From positions 1 to 22,957 of the forward strand of contig JABGQJ010000029.1 in the NCBI GenBank assembly GCA_018648945.1: 22,957 nt of DNA, in the 5' to 3' direction. The notes under the pieces were generated by a model. It was not told where the DNA came from. It saw only the letters and a program-made list of their open reading frames with translations, and ran no database searches. The DNA is from Victivallales bacterium. GTDB lineage: Bacteria > Verrucomicrobiota > Lentisphaeria > Oligosphaerales > Lenti-02. Of the stretch, positions 8,320 to 15,278 are shown piece after piece; the stretch's first letter is position 1; every line of letters begins with the position of its first letter. The position numbers were made by a program, and so were the translations under genes.

Positions 8320-8832
8320 GTGCTGAGACAACTCCTTATTCTGGCGCTAGTCACCTTGATCCCTGGCCTGGAACTGCGCGCCTCCATCCCCTTGGGCATT
8401 CTCGGGGGTGGCTCGTCCTGGTTCAGCGTCGGCGAAGCGCAGCTGTCGCCAGTTGCCGTCGTCGGTATCTGTGTGGTGGTGAACATCCTGCTGGGCTGGG
8501 CCGTATTCCTGCTCATGGGGCCAGTGATGCGCATGCTGGCGGGTTTTGCCTGGTTCAAGAAGTGGATCGACCCGTGGCTTCAGCGCGCCCACCGTAAGCT
8601 GGGGCCGTACGTGGAGAAGTATGGCGGCATCGGCGTCGCCCTCTTCATCGGCGTCCCGTTGCCGGGCAGCGGCGTCTACACCGGTGCGGTAGGCGCCTAT
8701 CTGCTGGGTGTCCGCAAACGCTCGTTCGCCTGGGCCAACGTGTTGGGCGTCTTGATTGCCGCCACTGCCGTGACTGCTGTCAGTTTCTTGGCAGGCTCGG
8801 TCCCCTGGCTCCAGTGGATGATCAAGCACTGA
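8320..8832 (+). CDS. Small multidrug export family membrane protein (COG2426/Sm_multidrug_ex type)
   Basis: This 170-residue integral membrane protein has about four hydrophobic segments: roughly 2-25, 45-70, 100-130 and 140-165. Two motifs of this family are evident: PGLELRASIPLGI near the N-terminus and GVPLPGSGVYTGAVGAYLLG in the middle. The family is named small multidrug export proteins, but transport has not been well proven, so the function should be read as unknown membrane protein, possibly a transporter. It starts at GTG 8320 with GGAG about 7 nt upstream, and lies 14 bp after the HAD phosphatase. Its stop overlaps the end of the decayed transposase frame on the other strand by 11 bp, so a mobile element sits immediately after it. 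The C-terminus appears intact. Confidence 0.85.
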   Translation: MLRQLLILALVTLIPGLELRASIPLGILGGGSSWFSVGEAQLSPVAVVGICVVVNILLGWAVFLLMGPVMRMLAGFAWFKKWIDPWLQRAHRKLGPYVEKYGGIGVALFIGVPLPGSGVYTGAVGAYLLGVRKRSFAWANVLGVLIAATAVTAVSFLAGSVPWLQWMIKH

Positions 8833-9767
8833 GCTGAAAAGAGGTCCATCCGGTAAGCGTGTATTTTCTGCTGTGTAGCGTTCTGAGCTTGAGCATGAAG
8901 AAGTGCATGTTCCTGTGTCCGTAGGCCTGCCTTTTCATGGTCTGCACCTTGTTGTTGAACCCTCCGAGAGGTCCGGTTGAGAGTGGGTGGGTATACCAGT
9001 TGAGGAGCCCGCTCCGATAGGCGGCGAGGGTCCTGGCCATGGTTCTGAGCACAGTGATATCGCTGTTCCTTTCCCGCTGGATCCAGATGTCGAGACGCCG
9101 TTCAGCGGCCTCTTTGTCGGCCTGCTTCCAGAACATCCTCAGGTCCTCCTTCATGTAGTAGGCAGTGGCCAATGGGCGGTTGAACTTGAGAGCTTGGTGC
9201 AGCCGTTTGGTCTCGTTCCTGTCCGGGTCCAGATTTTCGGGGTTCTTCGTGAGCAACCAGCGCGTGCCCTTGAGCATTTTCTTGTCCCGGGCATCGGCCT
9301 CGCGCTGAAGGTCGCGCCGGAGGTCCGTGAGCTTGTCGTTCGTGAGCTTCACTATGTGAACGCGGTCCTGGACCAGGACGGTGTCGGGGAATATCTCGCG
9401 AACAGCCGATGGGTATGCCTGCCCCATGTCCGTGGCCACGGCCTCGATCCCCGCCCCGCTGGATTTCCGCCACCAGGTCCCAGCCCACCCCGACGTGCCC
9501 GGCAACGTCCCGGATCGTGCCTATCTGACTGAGCTCGAGCACGTACCTGGCAAAGGCTCTCGCGTACCGCTTGCGGGGACTGGCGAAGGCCAGCCTCGCC
9601 TGCCGCACGGTGCCCCAATCGCGGCATTCCAGACGCTGGCTGTCGAACTCCAGCCAGGTCGGACGACAACCGACCGGGACCAGGCGGAAGCGGCGCGCAA
9701 CCGTCCCCCGCCGAACCACCCGACCGCTGTGGCAACACGCGCAGAACAGTCGCTTCCTCATTTCCAT
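8822..9767 (-). pseudogene. ISL3-family transposase, decayed (internal deletion plus frameshift)
   Basis: The N-terminal frame begins at ATG 9767 (MEMRKRLFCACCHSGRVV). It shows a zinc-finger-like start, a strand-rich segment, SPRKRYARAFARYVLELSQ, and the helix-turn-helix GTIRDVAGHVGVGWDLVAEIQ, all typical of ISL3 transposases. At about 9450-9457 the homology jumps into another frame, which continues SGAGIEAVATDMGQAYPSAVREIFPDTVLVQDRVHIVKLTNDKL and runs to a stop at 8822. Roughly 50-60 residues that normally link these parts, including the first catalytic Asp, are missing. The second Cys pair of the zinc finger reads CRDW, so a metal ligand is also lost. The C-terminal part keeps PLGGFNNKVQTMKRQAYGHRN. 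The element cannot make an active transposase. The frame extends past the usual end and overlaps the neighbouring gene, so the terminal repeat there is not recognisable. Confidence 0.85.
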
Positions 9768-10199
9768 GTCAAGTGCGCAATTGCCGGGAGCCCCAAGAAC
9801 GGGTGGGAGCGCGTGAGGTCGCCTTGGGATCGACGGATACCGGGATGAAACAGCGGGCCGACGACTGGCGCCGCCCGCCGCTACACACGAGGTCCGCGAA
9901 ACACCACTGTGGTGGAAGGTGGTGGGTGGAAGGTCGGGGCAGGAGGTCCATGCGACAGCGCCTTTGGCTGGGTCGGACCTACAATCCGTCACAATCGGCG
10001 CGGTGGCGTCCACACTTACCCTGTGTGTTCCTGCTCCTCCACCTTCCATCCGGTCTTGGGTCTTTTCGCGGTGGGCATGGCCGCTGGGGACATTGGCCCT
10101 CCACGACTAGCGCAGTTCGCAGTGTGTGTGGTGGTGGCGGGGGTGGGGGAGAAGCTGGCAGCGATCCCACTTTGTGCCTGATCCCTGCAACTTTGGCAA
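9768..10199. other. Gene-free stretch after the element remnant
   Basis: No convincing gene lies here. Just upstream of the transposase start, TTGACA on the minus strand overlaps the start region (about 9770-9765), and 9761-9792 is repeated near 12785. An imperfect inverted repeat is visible at 9924-9944 and 10031-10051 (GGTGGAAGG-type arms). CACCACTGTGGTG at 9903-9915 is a near-perfect palindrome. These may be remains of the outer end of the element; no terminal repeats could be matched. Confidence 0.5.
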
Positions 10200-10200
10200 A

Positions 10201-10241
10201 GAAAAAAGGCGATGGTGTCCATCGTCTGGGACTCCATCGCC
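10201..10241 (-). terminator. Intrinsic terminator of the response regulator gene
   Basis: Read on the minus strand, GGCGATGG and CCATCGCC (arms at 10241-10234 and 10215-10208) form a perfect 8-bp stem followed directly by TTTTTTC. It lies 22 nt beyond the stop codon of the receiver gene, the expected place for its Rho-independent terminator. Confidence 0.88.
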
Positions 10242-10263
10242 ATCTAAGGATGCATCGTCGATC

Positions 10264-10641
10264 CTACGCTTTGAGCCGCGTCTTCAACGAGGTCAGAAGC
10301 ACTTCCGGATCGACCGGTTTCTGGAACACGCCCGTGAGCCCAAGATCCTGCGGGGACATGTTCTGAACCAGTCCATCGACGACGGAACTGAGCATATACA
10401 CTGGAGCCGTGTTGCCAAGTTCCTTGAGTTTGGTTGCGACTGTGAGTCCGGAGTCATTCTTCTCCATCATCATATCGACCAACACAAAATCGGGGTTGAC
10501 TTCCGTGTATTTTTCCAGGCCAGTCGCCGCGCCGTTGGCTTCCTCGACGATGTAGCCACTCGGCTCCAGCACCATCCGTAGACTGTCGCGGATGTCGGCC
10601 TCGTCGTCGATGCACAAGATGACGAATTTCCCGTCTTGCAT
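10264..10641 (-). CDS. Single-domain response regulator (REC only)
   Basis: The 125 residues make up one receiver domain and nothing else. The acidic pocket is D12-D13 in CIDDE, the phosphoacceptor is D56 in VLVDMMME, the switch Ser is S85 or S86 in MLSS, and the conserved Lys is K108 in FQKPV. With no output domain it must act by binding a partner protein or by serving as a phosphate shuttle in a phosphorelay. It is divergent from a GAF histidine kinase 445 bp away, the obvious candidate partner. Its own intrinsic terminator follows the stop. The loop after D56 (MEKNDSGL) differs from the common MPxMDG, suggesting a receiver specialised for a particular partner. Confidence 0.93.
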   Translation of the reverse strand: MQDGKFVILCIDDEADIRDSLRMVLEPSGYIVEEANGAATGLEKYTEVNPDFVLVDMMMEKNDSGLTVATKLKELGNTAPVYMLSSVVDGLVQNMSPQDLGLTGVFQKPVDPEVLLTSLKTRLKA

Positions 10642-11086
10642 AGTTCAGCCCTCGTGTTAGTCTAGATTCAGAACCGAGTCGCTTTGTTGCTTTCAATCTG
10701 TATGGGAGGTGTATCGCCTAGCTTCTCGTTCGCAGTCAAGCACATGGCAACCAAATGACTGCCTGAGAATCTTGACATGCGGGGCCGTTTCGCGGTTGCG
10801 CCTTACGTACCGCCACACTAGATCGGCGTCGCACGAATGCAAGCCCATCGTGCTTTGGGTTGGTACAGAAAATGGGGGACGACTCACTTTCTTGTGGGTC
10901 ATGCACTCGGGAACTGTGGCCGCCTGTCGCCTTCCCTGCCGGTCGGCAAAGCCGGCCCCCCTGGTCAGAAGGCCCCCGAAGCGGCTCCGCCTGCTCGGGT
11001 GGGGGGCCTTCTCAGGCAGGACTCACGCCCGGAAAGCCAAGCACCGTGCCACACAAAAGTCAGTAGTCCTGAAAATGGAGAAAGAA
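10642..11086. other. Divergent intergenic region between receiver and GAF kinase
   Basis: This 445-bp gap separates two divergent signalling genes and must hold both promoters. No strong -35/-10 pair stands out by eye. The plus-strand frame of the kinase is open far upstream, but codon usage and family homology begin only near 11087. The distal part can form a large RNA structure (10935-11020), described separately. Confidence 0.5.
10935..11020 (+). promoter_or_regulatory. Candidate structured leader upstream of the GAF kinase
   Basis: An outer helix CCTGCC (10935-10940) with GGCAGG (11015-11020) encloses a perfect 11-bp stem, AGAAGGCCCCC (10967-10977) with GGGGGCCTTCT (11002-11012). A small hairpin GCCGG...CCGGC near 10938-10955 and an inner GCGG-CT-CCGC loop (10981-10990) complete a branched fold. 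The structure ends 66 nt before the kinase start. No known riboswitch is recognised and no T-run follows, so attenuation is only one possibility. Confidence 0.4.
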
Positions 11087-12346
11087 ATGGCCAGTTCCTA
11101 TGCAAGTGTTCTCGGCGGGGACAGTGATCAGGGGCTCTTCGATCTATATGACGAGATGATCGGTAATGTGGACCTGCATGCCGTGCTGCGGCATGTCACG
11201 GAAGTGGTGCGCCAGAGACTCCAGGCCGAACGCGCGACCATATATTTGGTCATCAAGGAGTCGCAGGAGTTGGAGTCTGCGGCGATCATCGGCAATGTCA
11301 GTCGCATGATCCGCGTGCCGATCAAGGATACTTCCTTGGCTGGTTTCTGTGCACTGGAGCAGCGAGCGTTCCTTGTGCCGGATGCCAACGGCGACCTCAG
11401 CGGTATCGACTCCAGACTCGTTTTTGACCGGTCATGGGATGAGGAGAACCATTTTCACACACGGGATGTCATGTGTACGCCCGCTTCCTTCCAGGGCGAA
11501 GTGCGGGGTGTGGTCCAGGTCATCAACAGCGAGAGCGGGAGTCCATTTTCGCCTGTGGATCTTGAGCATCTCGAACAGGTTTCGCGGTTGGTGGGATATG
11601 CGCTCTACCATGCCCAGCTCTACGACGAGCTATCCTCCCTGAAAAGCCTCAGGAAGAAGAAGGCCGAATTCATGCGGATCATGGTGCATGAACTGAAGTC
11701 CCCGGTGGCGGCCTCCAAGATGCTGGTCGGCGCTTTGAAATACGCTGTCCCCGGAAATGAGAAGGTGGCGGAAGTGGCCGGAAAGGTGGGGGGGAGAATG
11801 GACCAGTTGCTCTCGATAGTGGAGGACATTCTCCACCTGTCCCGCGTTCAGGCAGGCGATCCATTGGGTGATATCATCGTGTTCGACGCGGTTGCCGAGA
11901 CCCGGCAGGGATGTGAGACGTATCTTGAGCAAGCCGAAGCCAAGGGGCTTGAAATGGTTCTGGATTTCCCCGCCGATCCGATCCCGATTCGGTTCGATGT
12001 GTCCGGGTTCAAGATGGTTCTCTCCAACCTTGTGTCAAATGCCGTCAAGTACACCCGGAAAGGCTCGGTTCATGTGACCTTGGAGCGGGCGGAAGACAGC
12101 GCGTGTCTCACCGTTGTCGACACGGGGATGGGCATTCCCGAAGCGGATGTCCCGAAGCTGTTCCAGGAGTTCTACCGGGCATCCAACGCGCGTGCCAGCG
12201 ATGTCACGGGCACCGGCGTGGGGCTGGCTGGCGTGAAGGAATTGGTCGAGCGTTTTGGGGGGCACATCGCCCTGAGCAGTGTGGAGGGGACGGGTTCCAC
12301 CTTCACCGTCGTCATTCCGGTCAGCGACGAGACGCCCGCTCTATGA
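11087..12346 (+). CDS. Soluble GAF-domain sensor histidine kinase
   Basis: The product has 419 residues with no signal peptide or membrane segment, so it should sense a cytoplasmic signal. A GAF domain covers about 15-178. A HisKA domain follows, with the phosphorylated H201 in MVHELKSPVAAS; a Lys stands where Arg is commonest. The ATPase domain carries the N box (NLVSNAVKY, 314-322), the G1 box DTGMGI (345-350), and the G2 box GTGVGL (375-380). The start at ATG 11087 is chosen because GGAG lies 6 nt upstream; an ATG at 11075 is in frame but lacks this. The longer open frame upstream has no kinase-like content. The gene diverges from the single-domain receiver at 10264, a likely phosphotransfer partner. 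Confidence 0.93.
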   Translation: MASSYASVLGGDSDQGLFDLYDEMIGNVDLHAVLRHVTEVVRQRLQAERATIYLVIKESQELESAAIIGNVSRMIRVPIKDTSLAGFCALEQRAFLVPDANGDLSGIDSRLVFDRSWDEENHFHTRDVMCTPASFQGEVRGVVQVINSESGSPFSPVDLEHLEQVSRLVGYALYHAQLYDELSSLKSLRKKKAEFMRIMVHELKSPVAASKMLVGALKYAVPGNEKVAEVAGKVGGRMDQLLSIVEDILHLSRVQAGDPLGDIIVFDAVAETRQGCETYLEQAEAKGLEMVLDFPADPIPIRFDVSGFKMVLSNLVSNAVKYTRKGSVHVTLERAEDSACLTVVDTGMGIPEADVPKLFQEFYRASNARASDVTGTGVGLAGVKELVERFGGHIALSSVEGTGSTFTVVIPVSDETPAL

Positions 12347-12390
12347 ACGTGCCTTGGGCCGAACCCACTCGCTTGTATGTGACTCCCCCC

Positions 12391-12426
12391 GTCCCTTTGG
12401 TCTCTTTGGTCCCTTAGGTCCCCTGC
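12391..12426. repeat. Four 9-nt tandem units
   Basis: Units read GTCCCTTTG, GTCTCTTTG, GTCCCTTAG and GTCCCCTGC with an exact 9-nt period, decaying toward the right end. It begins 45 nt after the GAF kinase stop. Confidence 0.75.
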
Positions 12427-12517
12427 CAAGGGGCACCCGTTGCCGACCCGAGTCACTTGCCGATGTGCCTGGTCTTCGGAGGCCAGGGGGGATGCCAAAG
12501 CGAAGGTTCTGCCGAGT

Positions 12518-12601
12518 GGCATGAAGAAGGGCCCACATGGCGAGGTCGAAGAAGTGGACTCCGATGTCGATGAGTCCGCCGCCGCCGGACTCGATCGACC
12601 T
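12518..12601 (-). pseudogene. Trace of a Gfo/Idh/MocA-type oxidoreductase
   Basis: On the minus strand one frame reads IESGGGGLIDIGVHFFDLAMWAL, which closely resembles the sGGGxLiDiGvHxxDlaxW signature in the C-terminal domain of Gfo/Idh/MocA oxidoreductases. The flanking residues in the same frame do not match the family, and a neighbouring frame just upstream reads SNWGEG, suggesting a frameshift. It is too short to be a working gene. It could be chance, but the match to the motif is good. Confidence 0.45.
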
Positions 12602-12784
12602 CCTCGGGTTCCGTGTCGCCCTCGCCCCAGTTCGATGAGGGCGTTCCGCCCGCCAGCGGAGCGACGGGCAGGCGAGCCCCGGAGAAGGGGAATCCGCCGG
12701 GGGTGCAGCGGGCGAGGCCTTGCCCAAGGCAGGTTCTCGATTTTGGTTCCCAGGGATGACAGAGGACATCCGGGGGATCACCAT

Positions 12785-12820
12785 GCCATTTCCATGTCAA
12801 GTACGCAATTGCCGGAAGAC
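12785..12820 (-). mobile_element. Second copy of the 5' end of the ISL3-type element
   Basis: The stretch from TTTCCATGTCAAGT to CGCAATTGCCGG (about 12787-12815) repeats the sequence at 9761-9790 with only two or three differences, in the same orientation. In the first copy this segment covers the transposase start codon and its upstream TTGACA. Here no transposase frame follows, so only the element end remains. Confidence 0.6.
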
Positions 12821-12918
12821 CCGGGAAAGAGTGGACGCTGCCGTGCTCGGATCGTACATTACTGAGCTTCCGATGGGCGGTTGGATCCGCCGTACCCTTT
12901 GGCAGCTAGGATGGCCTG

Positions 12919-14583
12919 ATGACAGCCAGCGATCGCCTCTCTTGCGACTATCTCATTATTGGCTCGGGGCTTGCCGGGCTAACTGCCGCGCTCAAGGCAT
13001 CGCGCCACGGCTCCGTGGTGGTGGTCACCAAGACCGACGCCAGCGAGTGCAACACGCAGTATGCCCAAGGCGGCATCGCCTGTGTGATCGCCGAGGGCGA
13101 CACCTTCGAAGAGCATGTCCAGGACACGCTTGTGGCCGGGGCCGGGCTGTGTCACGAAGACGTGGTGCGCGAGATTGTCGGCGCCGGGCCGGAGCGCATT
13201 CGGGATCTCCAGGAATGGGGCGTCCACTTTACCCGTCGCGGCGAACTGGAGGACGACCTCCAGCGCAGCGAAGCTGAAGACTACGATCTCGGCAAGGAAG
13301 GCGGCCACTCCCAGCGCCGCGTGCTCCATGCCGGCGATATCACCGGGCGCGAGATCGTCCGTGCCCTCCTGTCCCGCTGCCGGGCCACCCCGAACATCAC
13401 CCTCCTCGAAAACCACCTTGCCGTTGATCTGATTTCCACCCGGCACGTGGAGCGGCAGGGCGAGAATTGCTGCCTCGGGGCATACGTGATGGACAACGCT
13501 ACGCGGCGCATCAAGACCTTCCTGAGCCGCTCCACCTTCCTGGCCAGCGGCGGCGCCGGCAAGGTCTATCTCTACACCAGCAATCCAGATGTCGCCTCGG
13601 GCGATGGCGTCGCCATGGCCTACCGCGCGGCGGCCGAGATTCGGAACATGGAGTTCTTCCAGTTCCACCCCACGTGTCTCTGGCATCCCGACGCCAAGTC
13701 CTTCCTGATCAGCGAAGCCGTGCGAGGGGAGGGCGCGGTCCTGAAGATCAACCGCCGGGGTGAATACTGCGAATTCATGCAGGACTACCATGCCCTTGGC
13801 AGTCTCGCTCCCCGCGATATCGTCGCCCGCGCCATCGACAACGAGCTGAAACGCACCGGCCAGGATTGCGCCTATCTCGACATCAGGCACCATCCCGAGG
13901 GGTTCCTGCGCAAGCGCTTCCCGAACATCTTCGAGAAATGCCTGGAGTTCGGCGTGAACATGGCTCGGGAACTGATCCCCGTCGTGCCGGCCGCCCATTA
14001 CTGCTGCGGCGGGGTCCGCACTGACATCAACGGCGTGACCAGCGTCAAGCGTCTGTACGCCATTGGCGAGGTGGGGTGCACCGGCCTGCACGGGGCCAAT
14101 CGACTGGCCAGCAACAGCCTGCTGGAAGCGATCGTCACCGGGCACAATGCCGTCGCCCATGCTTGCACGCTTGCTGAACCACCTCCCATCGCCGACGAGA
14201 TCATCCCCGACTGGACCAGTGGCGATGCGGTGGACTCCGACGAACAGATCGTCATTGCCCACAACTGGGACGAGATCCGCCGCTTCATGTGGGACTATGT
14301 CGGCATCGTGCGCACCAATAAGCGCCTGGAACGGGCGAAGAACCGAGTGCGACTCATTCGCAATGAGATCGAGAAGTACTACTGGGACTTCATCATCACC
14401 CCCGATCTGATCGAACTGCGCAACCTGGCTTCGGTCGCCGAGATGATTATCGATAGCGCCCTCGCCCGGGGCGAGAGTCGCGGCTTGCACTTCAACGCCA
14501 ACTTCCCGTTTGCCGATGTGGCTAGCCGGGGCAAGGACACCTGCCTGCGGCGACCCACCAAGATGGAGATCTGGTGCGAATGA
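12919..14583 (+). CDS. nadB: L-aspartate oxidase
   Basis: NadB oxidises L-aspartate to iminoaspartate with FAD, the first step of de novo NAD synthesis; it can use oxygen or fumarate as electron acceptor. The 554 residues fit the family (E. coli about 540). Visible signatures are the FAD-binding IIGSGLAGLTAAL near the N-terminus, NTQYAQGGIACV, GGAGKVYLYTSNPDVASGDGVAMAYRAA, MEFFQFHPTCL, RGEGAVLKI, PAAHYCCGGVRTDINGVTS, and GEVGCTGLHGANRLASNSLLEAIVTG. The C-terminal helical domain (YVGIVRTNKRLERAKNRVRLI) is present. AGGATGG precedes the ATG at 12919. The stop overlaps the start of ispD by 4 bp. NadA and NadC are not in this window. Confidence 0.97.
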   Translation: MTASDRLSCDYLIIGSGLAGLTAALKASRHGSVVVVTKTDASECNTQYAQGGIACVIAEGDTFEEHVQDTLVAGAGLCHEDVVREIVGAGPERIRDLQEWGVHFTRRGELEDDLQRSEAEDYDLGKEGGHSQRRVLHAGDITGREIVRALLSRCRATPNITLLENHLAVDLISTRHVERQGENCCLGAYVMDNATRRIKTFLSRSTFLASGGAGKVYLYTSNPDVASGDGVAMAYRAAAEIRNMEFFQFHPTCLWHPDAKSFLISEAVRGEGAVLKINRRGEYCEFMQDYHALGSLAPRDIVARAIDNELKRTGQDCAYLDIRHHPEGFLRKRFPNIFEKCLEFGVNMARELIPVVPAAHYCCGGVRTDINGVTSVKRLYAIGEVGCTGLHGANRLASNSLLEAIVTGHNAVAHACTLAEPPPIADEIIPDWTSGDAVDSDEQIVIAHNWDEIRRFMWDYVGIVRTNKRLERAKNRVRLIRNEIEKYYWDFIITPDLIELRNLASVAEMIIDSALARGESRGLHFNANFPFADVASRGKDTCLRRPTKMEIWCE

Positions 14584-15278
14584 GCAGCTACACCAACGAT
14601 GCGGGTTTGGTCGTCGCGGCGGGTGGCGGATCGGGCCGCTTTGGGCAGACGAGCAAGTTGCTCGAAGACTTGGGCGATGAGCCGGTCTTCGTGCACTGCC
14701 TGCGCCGCCTGACCACGGTGGTCCCGGTTGAGCGCACCGTGCTCGTCGTGCCTGCCGAGGAACAGGACGCCTTTGCCGAAGCCCTGCTCCGGGCTGGCCT
14801 CGATGTCCAGCTGGTGCCGGGCGGCCCCTCGCGCCCCGAATCCGTTCTCGCCGGCCTGCGTGCTCTGCCCCCCGAGGTCACCCTCGCGGCCGTGCAGGAC
14901 GCCGCCCGGCCCTTCACCACGTCCGAACTGCTGCAACGCTGTCTGGACAGCACCCGCGCCCATGGTTCCGGGGTTGCCGCCCATGCCGTCGTCGACACCA
15001 TCAAGACCGTGGACGAGCAGGATTTCGTGCTCACCACCCCCAACCGCGCCCAGCTCCGGGCCACCGAGACCCCGCAAGTCTTCCCACGTGCCGACCTTGA
15101 CGAGGCCTACGGATTCTGCCTCTCCCAGGGCATCTATCCCAGCGACGAGGCCCAGGCCATCGAGGCCCTCAACAAGCCGGTCCGCCTCGTCGTCCACGAC
15201 CAACCCAACCCGAAGCTGACCTACGCCAGCGACTTGCCCCTCTTCTCCTACCTCCTCAACGCGGGGAATACACCGTGA
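14580..15278 (+). CDS. ispD: 2-C-methyl-D-erythritol 4-phosphate cytidylyltransferase
   Basis: IspD joins CTP and methylerythritol 4-phosphate in the non-mevalonate route to isoprenoids. The product of about 232 residues shows the nucleotide-binding loop VVAAGGGSGRFGQTSKLL, PGGPSRPESVLAGL, VQDAARPF, DTIKTV, TPQVF and KLTYASDL, all in the family order. The ATG at 14580 overlaps the nadB stop as ATGA. A GTG at 14574 is an alternative, with GGAG closer to it (5 nt), so the first two residues are uncertain. The end overlaps the next gene as GTGA. Coupling to nadB is unusual, since IspF or IspE would be the more expected neighbours. The Arg in GRFG and the Lys in SKLL are retained, so activity is likely. 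Confidence 0.93.
   Translation: MSSYTNDAGLVVAAGGGSGRFGQTSKLLEDLGDEPVFVHCLRRLTTVVPVERTVLVVPAEEQDAFAEALLRAGLDVQLVPGGPSRPESVLAGLRALPPEVTLAAVQDAARPFTTSELLQRCLDSTRAHGSGVAAHAVVDTIKTVDEQDFVLTTPNRAQLRATETPQVFPRADLDEAYGFCLSQGIYPSDEAQAIEALNKPVRLVVHDQPNPKLTYASDLPLFSYLLNAGNTP

Larger units (their letters stand above)
12347..12918. other. Debris-filled intergenic region
   Basis: No intact gene is supported in these 572 bp. The stretch holds a 9-nt tandem repeat (12391-12426), a short oxidoreductase-like remnant (about 12518-12601, minus), and a copy of the 5' end of the ISL3-type element (about 12785-12820). The nadB ribosome site (AGGATGG) is at its right end. The mix suggests repeated insertion and decay. 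Confidence 0.6.

Noticed and set aside
9102..10049. 315-codon minus-strand frame as an intact gene
   Set aside because: Only residues from ATG 9767 to about 9455 resemble transposase; upstream is intergenic and downstream is out of frame with the real C-terminal part.
10709..11086. N-terminal extension of the GAF kinase from an upstream start
   Set aside because: The frame is open, but the residues are Arg/Pro/Ser-rich without domain features, the region forms strong hairpins, and a proper ribosome site precedes ATG 11087.
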